64,000 nucleotides of DNA from Mesorhizobium jarvisii (GTDB lineage: Bacteria > Pseudomonadota > Alphaproteobacteria > Rhizobiales > Rhizobiaceae), in assembly GCF_003601985.1 (NCBI RefSeq), contig NZ_QZXA01000007.1:368713-432712 (forward strand), given 5' to 3'. Below are positions 41,889 through 52,153 of the stretch, piece after piece; the first letter of the stretch is position 1, and the number at the start of each line of letters is the position of its first letter. The notes under the pieces are model-generated. The model did no database searches and was not told where the DNA came from. It saw only the letters and a list, made by a program, of their open reading frames with translations. The translations under genes were made by a program, and so were the position numbers.

Positions 41889-44534
41889 ATGCGCACGGAC
41901 ACCGGCCAGGTCTTCAAGCTCGAAGACTATCGCCCCAACGATTATCTCATTCCGCAGACCAACCTCACCTTCCGCCTTTCGCCCGAGGCCACGATCGTCA
42001 CCGCGACACTGACGGTCGAACGCCGCGACGGCGTAGCCGCGGCGGCGCCATTGGTGCTCGACGGCGATGGGCTGACGCTCAAGCGCGTCGAGATCAACGG
42101 CAAGAAGGCAAAACCGGCGGACCTGCTGGTGACACCTGATCAGCTCACCATTCTCAAGCCGCCGGGCGCGCGCCGCTTCCAACTGCTGATCGAGACCGAA
42201 CTGGCCCCGGCGGGTAACGAGGCCCTGATGGGTCTCTACCGCTCGAACAACGTCTATTGCACGCAATGCGAGGCCGAGGGCTTCCGCCGCATCACCTATT
42301 TCCTCGATCGCCCCGACATCCTGTCCGTCTACACCGTGCGGATCGAGGCGCTCCGTGACGAGGCGCCGCTGCTCCTGTCCAATGGCAATCCGGGAGACAA
42401 GGGCGATATCGGCGACGGTTGGCATTATGCCGTCTGGCATGACCCCTTCCCCAAGCCATCCTACCTGTTCGCGCTGGTGGCCGGCAATCTTGGCCAGGTC
42501 GCCGACAGTTTCGTCACAATATCGGGCCGCGAGGTCGAACTCGGCATCTATGTCGAGCGCGGCAAGGAGAAGCTGGCCGGCTACGCCATGGACGCGCTGA
42601 AGCGGTCGATGCGATGGGACGAGGAGGCGTTTGGCCGCGAATACGACCTCGATGTCTTCAACATCGTTGCGGTGTCCGACTTCAACATGGGCGCGATGGA
42701 GAACAAGGGCCTCAACATCTTCAACGACAAATATGTGCTGGCCGACGAGGAGACCGCGACGGACGCCGATTTCGCCAATATCGAGGCGATCATCGCGCAT
42801 GAGTATTTCCACAATTGGACAGGCAACAGAATCACTTGCCGCGACTGGTTCCAGCTTTGCCTGAAGGAAGGCCTGACGGTGTTCCGCGACCATGAATTCT
42901 CTGCCGACCAGCGCTCGCGCGCGGTCAAGCGCATCGCCGAGGTGCGCACGCTGCGCGCCCACCAGTTTCCCGAGGACCAGGGTCCGCTGGCGCATCCGGT
43001 GCGGCCGCGCCGCTACCGTGAGATCAACAATTTCTACACGGCGACGGTCTACGAAAAGGGCTCCGAAGTGGTGCGCATGATCCGCACCATCCTGGGAGCA
43101 GATGCGTTTCGCGCCGGCATGGACCTGTATTTCGAGCGGCATGACGGCGAAGCGGCGACCATCGAGGATTTCATCAAAGTGTTCGAGGATGCATCCGGCC
43201 GCGACCTGTCGCAGTTCGCGCTCTGGTACCATCAGGCCGGCACGCCCAATCTGACGGTCAGTTCGACGCACAATCAGGCCGCGCAGGAATTCACGCTCGA
43301 AATCGAGCAGTCGGTGCCGCCGACACCCTCCGAAAGCCGTAAGCGGCTGATGCATATTCCTCTCGCCTTCGGGCTGATTGGCGCCGGCGGCAAGCCTGTC
43401 GCGTTTAGCGGCGTCGAGGGCGCCAGCGTCGAGGACGGCGTCATCCATCTACGCAAGCGCCGCCATATGGTGCGTTTCTCGGGCGTTGCTGAACGTCCGG
43501 CGGTGTCGCTCAACCGCGGCTTTTCGGCGCCGGTGACGCTGTCGGTCGAGCAGAAGGCCGACGACCAGTTCTTCCTTGCCCGCCATGACAGCGATGCCTT
43601 TTCGCGCTGGCAAGCCTTCAACACGCTGCTCACCGATGCGCTGATCGTTGCCTTCCGCGAGTTCCTTGGCGGCAAGCATCCGGTCTTCGCGACACGACTG
43701 ACGGAGCTCGCCGGCAGCATCGCCGGCGATGAGACGCTGGAGCCTGCTTACCGGGCGCTTGCGCTGGCACTGCCGGGCGATGCCGACATCGCCCGCGACA
43801 TCGGCAAGAACATCGACCCCGATGCCATTCATGCAGCCCGGCAGACCCTTGCGCTGGCGATCGCTACGGCCAATGGCGAGGCATTTTCCGAACTCTACCA
43901 CAGCCTTGCCGACAAGGCCCCCTTCAGCCCGGACGCGGCGAGCGCGGGACGACGCGCCCTGCGCAACACTTTGCTGGACTATCTCTCGCTGCTGCCGGGC
44001 GGAGCGGCATTGGCGGCCGGGCATTTCCAGTCGGCGACCAACATGACCGACCGCGCGGCCGCCCTTGCCGTGCTCGCGCATCGCCACCACGCCTCGCCGG
44101 AGGCAAACAAGGCGCTGGCGGCTTTCGAAAAGACCTATGCATCCGATCCGCTGGTCATGGACAAATGGTTCCAGATCCAGGCCAGCGTGCCGGGGCCGCA
44201 GGCTGTGGACACGGTCCGGGCTCTAACCGCCCATCCGGCCTTCTCGATGGTCAATCCGAACCGGGTGCGTTCGCTGATCGGCACATTCTCCAGCGCCAAC
44301 CAGACCGGCTTCCACCGCGCCGACGGCGAAGGCTACCGATTCTTCGCGCAAACGGTGCTCGAGGTCGAGAAGCGCAATCCGCAAGTGGCGGCAAGGCTGG
44401 CGACGGCACTGCGGTCGTGGCGTTCGCTCGAGCCGGGCCGGCAGGCCAAGGCCAGGGAGGCGCTGCTTTCGATCGCCAATGCCGAAAACCTGTCGGCGGA
44501 CCTGCGCGATATTGTCGAGCGCACGCTGGCCTAG
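41889..44534 (+). CDS. pepN: Aminopeptidase N
   Basis: The 881-residue protein is an M1 family zinc aminopeptidase. GAMEN (268-272) is the exopeptidase motif, and HEYFHNWTGNR (His304, Glu305, His308) is the zinc site. Length and the long helical C-terminal domain match the E. coli PepN type. It removes N-terminal residues from peptides in the cytoplasm. It is divergent from the CoxL-like gene. Confidence 0.96.
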   Translation: MRTDTGQVFKLEDYRPNDYLIPQTNLTFRLSPEATIVTATLTVERRDGVAAAAPLVLDGDGLTLKRVEINGKKAKPADLLVTPDQLTILKPPGARRFQLLIETELAPAGNEALMGLYRSNNVYCTQCEAEGFRRITYFLDRPDILSVYTVRIEALRDEAPLLLSNGNPGDKGDIGDGWHYAVWHDPFPKPSYLFALVAGNLGQVADSFVTISGREVELGIYVERGKEKLAGYAMDALKRSMRWDEEAFGREYDLDVFNIVAVSDFNMGAMENKGLNIFNDKYVLADEETATDADFANIEAIIAHEYFHNWTGNRITCRDWFQLCLKEGLTVFRDHEFSADQRSRAVKRIAEVRTLRAHQFPEDQGPLAHPVRPRRYREINNFYTATVYEKGSEVVRMIRTILGADAFRAGMDLYFERHDGEAATIEDFIKVFEDASGRDLSQFALWYHQAGTPNLTVSSTHNQAAQEFTLEIEQSVPPTPSESRKRLMHIPLAFGLIGAGGKPVAFSGVEGASVEDGVIHLRKRRHMVRFSGVAERPAVSLNRGFSAPVTLSVEQKADDQFFLARHDSDAFSRWQAFNTLLTDALIVAFREFLGGKHPVFATRLTELAGSIAGDETLEPAYRALALALPGDADIARDIGKNIDPDAIHAARQTLALAIATANGEAFSELYHSLADKAPFSPDAASAGRRALRNTLLDYLSLLPGGAALAAGHFQSATNMTDRAAALAVLAHRHHASPEANKALAAFEKTYASDPLVMDKWFQIQASVPGPQAVDTVRALTAHPAFSMVNPNRVRSLIGTFSSANQTGFHRADGEGYRFFAQTVLEVEKRNPQVAARLATALRSWRSLEPGRQAKAREALLSIANAENLSADLRDIVERTLA

Positions 44535-44543
44535 GCGCCCTTG

Positions 44544-44565
44544 CCTTCTCCCGTGTGGGAGAAGG
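44544..44565 (+). terminator. Hairpin after pepN
   Basis: CCTTCTCCC and GGGAGAAGG form a perfect 9-bp stem with a four-base loop ten bases after the pepN stop. No T-run follows directly. Similar strings occur after 8500, so it may be a repeat-derived transcript end. Confidence 0.5.
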
Positions 44566-44729
44566 CCCAGCCGCCGCACCCGCAGAAGCGCATTATTTTA
44601 GTCGATTTTTAATCTTTTTTCGCCGGGCCACTGGACAAGGCGAATCACGTTTGATTCTTTACTGACGATTCGGAAGTGCGGCGTTTGCCGGATCACAAAG
44701 CAGCATAGGCAATTCGGGGAGTGCCATTT

Positions 44730-47051
44730 ATGGCAAAGGCGGACGCGTGGGGCGCGCCCGGTGGGATGGTTTTTGCGCGTCGCGAGGCGCGCAGCGACGG
44801 CCTTGCCGGGAATACGCGGCTCATTGCCGAACCGGCCTACAAGCGGCTTCTGGCCGCCGAACCGCTGCTGCGCCGGTCGATACCGGCCCTCATCATCATC
44901 TTCCTGCTCGTCATCGCGGCGCTGCGCGTGCTGTCGCTGATGAATGAGCGCGACGATGTCGAACGCGACGCCAAGGCGATCCTGACGCTGGCGGCGGGTC
45001 AGCTGGCCAGTTCGCTGGCCACCACCTCGGACACCGTGCCCGGCGCTGTCCAGGACCTGCTGGAGACCACCAGCCGCCAGGGCGCGATGGGCCGCAGCCA
45101 TGTGCTTGTCATCACCGACAGCGCTTTCAGGATCACCGCGGTGACGCCGCGCTCGATGCCCTGGCAAGGCCATTCGCTCGACGGCCTCGTCCAGGGCGGC
45201 CAGCCGCTGTTCATGTTCGGCGACCGTGCCGGCGTCATGGAGGTCAACATCGGCGGCCAGGACTGGTACGCCGCGGTCAGCGTGGCCAAGGATCGCAAGG
45301 GAGCCGCGGCGGCGCTGGTGCCGCAAGAGGCGGTCTTCGACACGTGGCGCAAGACCGTCTCGCTCAACGTCACCTTGTTCGTGCTGACGGCCGGCGTGCT
45401 GATCATCATCCTCTACGCCTATTTCGGGCAGGCGGCGCGCGCCCAGGCCGCCGACCGCATCTACCTCGAAGCGCATCAGCGCATCGACATGGCGCTGGTG
45501 CGTGGCCGCTGCGGTCTGTGGGACTGGGACATGGTGCGCGGCAAGATGTACTGGTCGCGTTCCATGTACGACATGCTGGGCTACGAGCCCTGCGATACGA
45601 TGCTGTCCTTCGGCGAGGTCGACGAGATCATCCATCCCGAAGATGGCGACCTGTTCGAGCTCGCCAACAGAATCGTCGCTCGCGAAATCGACCACATCGA
45701 CCAGGTGTTCCGGATGCGGCATGCCGATGGCCAATGGGTGTGGATGCGTGCTCGTGCGCAGGTCATGGATCCGGAGGCGCCGGAAATCCAGCTGATCGGC
45801 ATCGCCGTCGACGTCACCGAACAGCGCCATCTGGCGTTGCGGTCCGAAGCCGCCGACCTTCGCCTGAGAACAGCGATCGAGAACATCAACGAATCCTTCG
45901 TGCTGTGGGATTCGGCGCAGCGGCTGATCATGTGCAACTCCAAATACCAGCAGGACAACGGACTGTCGGATCGCGACGTGATGCCGGGTGTGACACGCGC
46001 TTCGCTGGAAGGGCGGATGCTGGCCTTTGCGTCCGAACGCCGGCTTGCCAACACCAATGGTCCGCAAGGTGGCGCCACTTTCGAGCGGCAACTGTCCGAC
46101 GGCCGCTGGCTGCAGGTCAATGAGCTTCGGACCCGGGACGGCGGCATCGTCTCGGTCGGCTCCGACATCACCCAGATCAAGCTGCATCAGGAGAAGCTGG
46201 TCGACAGCGAACGGCGGCTGATGGCGACGATCCATGATCTCAGCCTCGCGCGGCGGGCCGAAGAGGAGCGGTCGCGCGAACTCGTCGACCTCAACCGCAA
46301 ATACATGAAGGAAACCGAGCGCGCCGAGGCGGCGAACCGGGCCAAGTCCGAATTCCTGGCCAACATGTCGCATGAGTTGCGCACGCCGCTGAACGCCATC
46401 ATCGGCTTCTCCGAGTTGATGGAACAGCGGCTGTTCGGTCCGCTGGGGTCGGCGCGCTACGAGGAGTACGCCACCGACATCAACAGCAGCGGCAAATACC
46501 TGCTCGGCGTTATCAACGATATTCTCGACATGTCCAAGATCGAGGCCGGCCAGTTCTCGCTGGACCAGGAGCAGATCGACCTCGGTCCGCTGATCAGCGA
46601 GACGGTGCGCGTCGTCTCGTTGCAGGCAGCGCAAAAGGCGATCACGGTGGAAACGCGCATCGCCGACGCTCTGAGTCTGTTCGCCGATCGCCGGGCGATC
46701 AAGCAGATCGTCATCAACCTTCTGTCCAACGCGGTGAAGTTCACCGGCCAGGGCGGCCATATATCGGTCAGGGCCCGCAACACATCGGGCGCGCTGGTGC
46801 TGACCATCGAGGACAATGGCTGCGGCATCCCGAAAGAGGCGCTCGGCAAGCTCGGCCGACCCTTCGAACAGGTGCAAAACCAGTTCTCCAAGAACCATGC
46901 CGGGTCCGGTCTCGGTCTCGCCATCTCACGTTCGCTGGCCGAGCTCCAGGGCGGCGCGCTGAAGATCCGTTCGACCGAAGGTGTCGGCACGATCGTGTCG
47001 GTGCGCATTCCAGTGAAGAAGGCGCCGCCGGCCGTCAGGGCCGCCGCTTGA
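44730..47051 (+). CDS. Membrane-bound PAS sensor histidine kinase
   Basis: The 773-residue protein has a helix at 50-70, a periplasmic part of about 135 residues, a second helix near 208-231, PAS domains near 258-372 and 384-495, a HisKA domain with NMSHELRTPLNAIIGFSELM (phospho-acceptor His548) and a HATPase_c domain with NLLSNAVKFT, DNGCGIP and GSGLGLAIS. The HisKA type is that of the DivJ/PleC/PdhS/CbrA kinases that feed cell-cycle control in alphaproteobacteria. No partner regulator is next to it. An ATG behind GGGGAG was chosen over a GTG three codons upstream. Confidence 0.92.
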   Translation: MAKADAWGAPGGMVFARREARSDGLAGNTRLIAEPAYKRLLAAEPLLRRSIPALIIIFLLVIAALRVLSLMNERDDVERDAKAILTLAAGQLASSLATTSDTVPGAVQDLLETTSRQGAMGRSHVLVITDSAFRITAVTPRSMPWQGHSLDGLVQGGQPLFMFGDRAGVMEVNIGGQDWYAAVSVAKDRKGAAAALVPQEAVFDTWRKTVSLNVTLFVLTAGVLIIILYAYFGQAARAQAADRIYLEAHQRIDMALVRGRCGLWDWDMVRGKMYWSRSMYDMLGYEPCDTMLSFGEVDEIIHPEDGDLFELANRIVAREIDHIDQVFRMRHADGQWVWMRARAQVMDPEAPEIQLIGIAVDVTEQRHLALRSEAADLRLRTAIENINESFVLWDSAQRLIMCNSKYQQDNGLSDRDVMPGVTRASLEGRMLAFASERRLANTNGPQGGATFERQLSDGRWLQVNELRTRDGGIVSVGSDITQIKLHQEKLVDSERRLMATIHDLSLARRAEEERSRELVDLNRKYMKETERAEAANRAKSEFLANMSHELRTPLNAIIGFSELMEQRLFGPLGSARYEEYATDINSSGKYLLGVINDILDMSKIEAGQFSLDQEQIDLGPLISETVRVVSLQAAQKAITVETRIADALSLFADRRAIKQIVINLLSNAVKFTGQGGHISVRARNTSGALVLTIEDNGCGIPKEALGKLGRPFEQVQNQFSKNHAGSGLGLAISRSLAELQGGALKIRSTEGVGTIVSVRIPVKKAPPAVRAAA

Positions 47052-47096
47052 GCAGCAGGCTCCGAGCGATATCGCCGGAGCCTTGATCAAACAATG

Positions 47097-47567
47097 TTAT
47101 TGGACGCCGTCGTCATCATCCGATTGGCGGTGATGGCCAAGGCGATGGCCCTTCGGCAGTTCGCTCTTCTCGATCTTGCCGTCATTGTTCTTGTCGAGCA
47201 TGGCGAACACCTTCTTCTCACGACCGGTGATGTCATCCGTGGTCAGCGTGCCGTCGCCCTTGGTGTCGTAGCGGGCGATGATGCGCCTGGCCATCCGCTC
47301 GAAGCGCGCCTTCTCCAGCGCGTCGGCGAGTTGGGCGACGGTCAGCTTGCCGCCATTGTCGGCAACGAGCTTCTTCAGCCGCGCGTTCATGGCGTCGGAA
47401 AACTGGTCGAAGGTGATGGCGCCGCCTGAATAGGTCATCGCCTTGTCGAGTCGGGCCATCATGCCGTCGCGCATTTTCGCGCTGGCATTGTTTTCGGCAT
47501 AGGCGGTGGTGCCGACGGCGCCGGCAAGTGCTGCGAAGGCGAGGGCAAGCTTGGTTGACTTTCTCAT
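47097..47567 (-). CDS. Exported EF-hand protein
   Basis: The 156-residue protein has a signal peptide (MRKSTKLALAFAALAGAVG, cleavage after TTAYA) and two canonical EF-hand loops, DTKGDGTLTTDD (101-112) and DKNNDGKIEKSE (125-136). The C-terminal tail is rich in His and Asp. It probably binds Ca2+ in the periplasm; partner unknown. AGGAGA lies before the start MRKST; the frame is open further upstream. It converges on the PAS kinase gene and lies downstream of glnE. Confidence 0.9.
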   Translation of the reverse strand: MRKSTKLALAFAALAGAVGTTAYAENNASAKMRDGMMARLDKAMTYSGGAITFDQFSDAMNARLKKLVADNGGKLTVAQLADALEKARFERMARRIIARYDTKGDGTLTTDDITGREKKVFAMLDKNNDGKIEKSELPKGHRLGHHRQSDDDDGVQ

Positions 47568-47647
47568 GGTCTTCTCCTGTTGCATCGTCACCCCCGATGC
47601 GAGAGCGGCGGATCTTCGATCCTGTTGCCGCTCGATCTCATTGTTCG

Positions 47648-47694
47648 AGCATCGGATTTTCCCAAAACCGGCTTCCACTTTTGGGTCCGATGCT
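47648..47694. repeat. 47-bp intergenic palindromic repeat, copy C
   Basis: The inner core CCCAAAA, centre, CTTTTGGG is the same as in copies A and B. The outer arms differ: AGCATCGGA and TCCGATGCT. Length is again 47 bp. It lies between glnE and the EF-hand gene. Confidence 0.85.
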
Positions 47695-47706
47695 TCGACA
47701 GTTATT

Positions 47707-50667
47707 TCATGGTCGTCCGGCATGAAGCAAAAGATCAAAGTCCTTCCTGACCTTCTGCGACGTCTCCTTGAGATGTGCTTCCAGCACACCGAAATCCGGC
47801 AGGTCGGTGACCGCCAGAAGCAGATCCGAAAGCCCCGGCGGAACGTCGTCGCGCTCGAACGGGCCGGTGAGGCACAGCCGGGTCATCTGGGTCAGCGCCA
47901 GATAGAGTGCGAAGGCGGCACCAAGCTCTTGCCTGACCCCGGCACCGGCGAAGCCAGGCGCGAGGCGGGACAGGATCTCCGCCGTACCGGTGACACGCGG
48001 CCCGGCCTCGACCTTCCCGGTGATGACAGCCACCTGGGCGATGAATTCGAGATCGATCAGCCCGCCGGGAATCAGCTTGATGTCCCAGAGATCGCGTGCC
48101 GGCTTTTCCTTCTCGATCATGGCGCGCATGTCCGAGGCTTCGGTCTTCACCTTTGCCGCGTCGCGCGGCTGGCCAAGCACGGCTGCGACTTCCGCTTCGA
48201 CCTCGGCGCACAGGCCGGCATCGCCGCCAATGGCGCGTGCCCGCGACAGCGCCATGTGTTCCCAGGTCCAGGCCTCCTGGCGCTGATATTTCTTGAAGGC
48301 ATCGATGTGGGTGGCCACGGGCCCCTTGTTGCCGGACGGCCGCAGCCGCAGGTCGAGTTCGTAGAGCACTCCTTCCGCCGTCGGCGCCGATACGGCCGAG
48401 ATCAGCCGCTGCGTCATGCGGGTGTAGTAGTGGGAAGGCGCCAGCGGCTTGTCGCCGTCGGAGTCCTCGGCGTCCGCGTCATGGTCGTAGAGCAGGATGA
48501 GATCGACGTCCGATCCCGCGGTCAATTCGCGGCTGCCGAGCTTGCCCATGCCGAGCAGCGAAACCACGCCGCCGGCGATCGTGCCGTGGCGCGCCGCGAA
48601 TTCGGCGGTCACCGCCTGCAACGCCGCCTCGATGGTGAGATCGGCGAGATCGGAAAAGGCGCGGCCGGCGCGGGCCGGATCGATCGAACCGGCAAGCAGC
48701 CGCACGCCGATCAGAAACTTTTGTTCCGAGGCAAAGATGCGCAGCCGGTCGAGCACCTCCTCATAGGCCCTGTCGCCTTCAAGGAAGGCGGAAAGCCGTG
48801 CCGAGAGATAGGCGCGGTCGGGGAGTTCAGTCAGCAAGGCCGGGTCGAGCAGGCCGTCGAAAACATGCGGCCGGCGCGTGATGATCGCCGCCAGCCGAGG
48901 CGCGGCGCCCATGATCGTCGCCATCAGCTTGAGCAGCGCCGGGTTGGACTGCAACAGCGAGAACAGCTGGATGCCGGCAGGCAGGCCGGCAAGGAATTCG
49001 TCGAAACGGATCAAGGCTTCGTCCGCCCGGCGCGTCTGGCCGAAGGCCTTGAGCAGCGCTGGCGTCAATTCCGTCAACCGCTCACGCGCTTCCGCCGACT
49101 GGGTGACGCGATAGCGGCCGAAATGCCAGCCGCGGATGACGCGGCAGATGTCGCTCGGCCGCTGGAAGCCGAGACCCTGCAAGGTCTGCAGCGTGTTGGG
49201 GTCATCGACATCGCCGGTGAAGACCAGATTGCCGATCCCCGCCGAAAGCTCCGGGGCCGTTTCAAACAGTGCTGCATAATGGCGTTCGACCTGCTGCAGC
49301 GAGGCGCGGAACGCCAGGGAAAACGCCGCCGCATCGGCAAAGCCCAGCATGTGGGCGATGCGCTCCAGCCCTTCATCGTCTTCCGGCAGCGTATGCGTCT
49401 GCTCGTCCGCCACCATCTGAACGGCATGCTCGACACGGCGCAGGAACCAGTATTGGCGGGCGAGTGCGTCACGCGCATCGGCGGTGATCCAGCCGCGCGC
49501 GGCGAGCTGGCCAAGCATCGGCACCGTTTCGCGGCCGCGCAGTTCGGGGAAGCGGCCGCCGGCGATGAGCTGCTGGGTCTGGACGAAGAACTCGATTTCG
49601 CGGATGCCGCCGCGGCCGAGCTTGACGTTATGGCCCTTCACGGCGATCTCGCCATGGCCCTTGTGGGCGTGGATCTGGCGCTTGATCGAATGGACGTCGG
49701 CAATCGCCGCGTAGTCCATGTATTTGCGCCAGATATAGGGCTGGAGTTCCCTGAGGAATGCAGCACCCGCAGCCAGATCGCCGGCCACCGGACGCGCCTT
49801 GATCATCGCCGCGCGTTCCCAGTTCTGGCCGCGCGCCTCGTAATAGCGCAGAGCCGCTTCAACCGGAATCGCCAGCGGCGTCGAACCGGGATCGGGACGC
49901 AGCCTGAGATCGGTGCGGAAGACATAGCCGTGCTCGGTGCGGTCCTGCAGGATGCGCACCAAGCGCCGCGTCAGCCGCGAAAACAGCTCCGTGGCGTCGA
50001 GCGGGTCGACCACGGCAGGCGCTTCCGGATCGAAGAAGACGACAAGATCGATGTCGGAGGAGAAATTCAGCTCATGCGCGCCAAGCTTGCCCATGCCGAG
50101 CAGGATCCAGCCCGATTGCAGCGACGGGTTGTCGAGATCCCGCAGTTTGAGCTTGCCCTGGCCATGCGCGTCGCGCAGCAGGAAGTCGACGGCCGCGCGA
50201 GAGCAGGCATCGGCAAGATCACTCAACCGCCGCACGGTCAGCGACGTTTCCGCCTCACCGGCAAGGTCAGCCAGCGCGATCAGGAAATGTGCCTCGGCCT
50301 TGCACTGGCGCAGTTCCATCATCAGGCTGGATTCGGAGACCGCCTCGGCCAACGGCGCCTGTTCGATCGCGGCGGTGATCGCCTCCAGGCGCGCCTCGAC
50401 CGGCTGGTCGAAAAGGGCATCCAGGATACGAGGCCTGCGCCGCGCCGCGTCACGCAAAAACGGCGAGAGGTCGAAGACTGCGGCCAAGAAATCCCGGCCC
50501 TGCCCCTTGCCGGCCAGGAATTTGGCCAGCCGCGTCAACCCTTCTTCGCGTGCCGCCGCGGCGATTTCGGCCAGTTCCTGCCGCGACCTGGCTTCGTCGA
50601 GAGGGGCGAGCCCAAGGGCAGGCTTCAACTGCCAGTCCGTGACCGTCCGCTTCGCAGCCGCAGCCAT
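47707..50667 (-). CDS. glnE: Glutamine synthetase adenylyltransferase/adenylyl-removing enzyme
   Basis: The 986-residue protein has two nucleotidyltransferase domains, each with the GS-DxD motif: GMGKLGAHELNFSSDIDLVV in the N-terminal half (deadenylylation) and GMGKLGSRELTAGSDVDLIL in the C-terminal half (adenylylation). It switches glutamine synthetase activity according to nitrogen state with PII. The ATG shares one base with the stop of the upstream histidine kinase (TGATG), indicating translational coupling. Confidence 0.96.
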   Translation of the reverse strand: MAAAAKRTVTDWQLKPALGLAPLDEARSRQELAEIAAAAREEGLTRLAKFLAGKGQGRDFLAAVFDLSPFLRDAARRRPRILDALFDQPVEARLEAITAAIEQAPLAEAVSESSLMMELRQCKAEAHFLIALADLAGEAETSLTVRRLSDLADACSRAAVDFLLRDAHGQGKLKLRDLDNPSLQSGWILLGMGKLGAHELNFSSDIDLVVFFDPEAPAVVDPLDATELFSRLTRRLVRILQDRTEHGYVFRTDLRLRPDPGSTPLAIPVEAALRYYEARGQNWERAAMIKARPVAGDLAAGAAFLRELQPYIWRKYMDYAAIADVHSIKRQIHAHKGHGEIAVKGHNVKLGRGGIREIEFFVQTQQLIAGGRFPELRGRETVPMLGQLAARGWITADARDALARQYWFLRRVEHAVQMVADEQTHTLPEDDEGLERIAHMLGFADAAAFSLAFRASLQQVERHYAALFETAPELSAGIGNLVFTGDVDDPNTLQTLQGLGFQRPSDICRVIRGWHFGRYRVTQSAEARERLTELTPALLKAFGQTRRADEALIRFDEFLAGLPAGIQLFSLLQSNPALLKLMATIMGAAPRLAAIITRRPHVFDGLLDPALLTELPDRAYLSARLSAFLEGDRAYEEVLDRLRIFASEQKFLIGVRLLAGSIDPARAGRAFSDLADLTIEAALQAVTAEFAARHGTIAGGVVSLLGMGKLGSRELTAGSDVDLILLYDHDADAEDSDGDKPLAPSHYYTRMTQRLISAVSAPTAEGVLYELDLRLRPSGNKGPVATHIDAFKKYQRQEAWTWEHMALSRARAIGGDAGLCAEVEAEVAAVLGQPRDAAKVKTEASDMRAMIEKEKPARDLWDIKLIPGGLIDLEFIAQVAVITGKVEAGPRVTGTAEILSRLAPGFAGAGVRQELGAAFALYLALTQMTRLCLTGPFERDDVPPGLSDLLLAVTDLPDFGVLEAHLKETSQKVRKDFDLLLHAGRP

Positions 50668-52145
50668 CAGTGATCCTCCCGTGCGGGGAAACTCATGACC
50701 ACGGATAGTCCCGGATTGCCAGGCAAGAGATCAAGCCTTCCATGATGGAAACTCATGACCGCCTTAGCGAGGCTGAGGCCAAGGCCGGAGCCCGGTTGCG
50801 AACGGCTCTTCTCCAGCCGCACGAAACGTTCGGTCGCCCGGGCCCGATCGGCATCGTCCGGAATGCCCTGGCCGTTGTCGACGACACAAAGCCTGATCTC
50901 GCCATGGGTCCGCTCGAGCGTCACGCGAACGGCCGGCTTGGATGTGGAGTCCGTCGAATATTTGATCGCATTGTCGACGATGTTGGACAGCGCCTGGCCG
51001 ATCAGCTCGCGGTTGCCGTCGACAAGAAAAGCGCCATTCACGTCGGCTTCGAGCGAAACGCCAGCCTCTTCCGCCACCGGCTCGTAGAGCTCGGCGACAT
51101 CACGCACGGCCGCCGCCAGATCGACGCGATTGGTGTGCTCTGACGAATATCCGGCCTCGAGCCGGGAGATCATCAGGATGGCGTTGAAGGTCTTTATCAG
51201 CTGGTCGGACTCGGCGATGGTGCCTTCCAGCGCCTGGCGGTAATCGGCGGGCTTGTGCTTGCCCGAAAGTGTCGCTTCGGCGCGGTTGCGCAGCCGGGTC
51301 AGCGGCGTCTTCAGATCATGCGCGATGTTGTCGGAAACCTGCTTGAGGCCTTCGTTGAGCGTGGCGATCCTGGCCAGCATGGAATTGAGATTTTCCGAAA
51401 GCCGGTCGAATTCATCGCCGGCGCCGGTCACCGGCAGCCGGCCCGAGAGATCACCGCCCATGATGCGACGACTGGCCTCCGACACGCTGTCGATGCGCTT
51501 CAGCGCGGCGCGGCCGACAAAGAACCAGATTAGCAGTCCGCCGAGCCCCATCATGCCGAGCGCCAGCGTCAGCGCACGGCGGATGACGGCACGAAAGCGC
51601 TCCGGTTCGCCAAGATCGCGGCCGACCAGCATGATCATCTGGTTAGGCAGCCGCAGCACCAGCGCAATGGCGTTGTGGCCCTTCTCGCCTTCGGCCGGCA
51701 CCGCGTTCTCGCCGGTCGCAGGCGGCGGCGTCTGGTCTGACGTTCCGCTGCGCAGGCGATCAAGCTCGCCTTCGCCAAAGCGCTTGTAGGAGAACGGCTC
51801 GGTCGTCCAACCCTCGGTGTCGATCACCCCCGGCTCGAGGCTCTGTACGTTGCCGGTTAGAATCTGGCCGTTGGCATCGGCGATGAGATAGAGGTTGGCC
51901 CCAGGCTGGCGGGAGCGGTTTTCGACCACGCGCACCAGCACGGGCAGGCCGCCGCGCTGATAGGCGCGGGCGAGGCCCAGCACTTCGTCGTTGATGGTCT
52001 CCTGCGTCTGCGCCGTCAGCATGCGCGCCGAAAGCGAGGTCATGTAGAAGACGAGCAGCACGGCGCAGAGCGCGAAGAGCAGAAGGTAAAGCGCCGAAAG
52101 CCGCGCTGCCGTCGTCCTCATGATGGCCGGCACGGAGAGAGCCAT
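50667..52145 (-). CDS. Two-component sensor histidine kinase
   Basis: The 492-residue protein has two membrane helices (about 12-33 and 190-212) around a periplasmic domain, a HAMP linker (RIDSVSEASRRIMGGDLSGR), HisKA with NIAHDLKTPLTRLRNRAE (His276) and HATPase_c with NIVDNAIKYS, DNGQGIP and GSGLGLSL. It is paired with the OmpR-type regulator upstream (8 bp gap) and is coupled to glnE downstream. The stimulus is unknown. Confidence 0.92.
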   Translation of the reverse strand: MALSVPAIMRTTAARLSALYLLLFALCAVLLVFYMTSLSARMLTAQTQETINDEVLGLARAYQRGGLPVLVRVVENRSRQPGANLYLIADANGQILTGNVQSLEPGVIDTEGWTTEPFSYKRFGEGELDRLRSGTSDQTPPPATGENAVPAEGEKGHNAIALVLRLPNQMIMLVGRDLGEPERFRAVIRRALTLALGMMGLGGLLIWFFVGRAALKRIDSVSEASRRIMGGDLSGRLPVTGAGDEFDRLSENLNSMLARIATLNEGLKQVSDNIAHDLKTPLTRLRNRAEATLSGKHKPADYRQALEGTIAESDQLIKTFNAILMISRLEAGYSSEHTNRVDLAAAVRDVAELYEPVAEEAGVSLEADVNGAFLVDGNRELIGQALSNIVDNAIKYSTDSTSKPAVRVTLERTHGEIRLCVVDNGQGIPDDADRARATERFVRLEKSRSQPGSGLGLSLAKAVMSFHHGRLDLLPGNPGLSVVMSFPAREDH

Positions 52146-52153
52146 GCTGTCGC

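Noticed and set aside
44730..47051. Naming the PAS kinase CbrA
   Set aside because: The HisKA type is similar, but the pepN-glnE neighbourhood fits another kinase, and I cannot verify orthology.
47506..50673. A 1055-codon open frame on the plus strand
   Set aside because: It runs opposite glnE. High G+C content keeps antisense frames open, and its translation shows no family features while glnE is complete.
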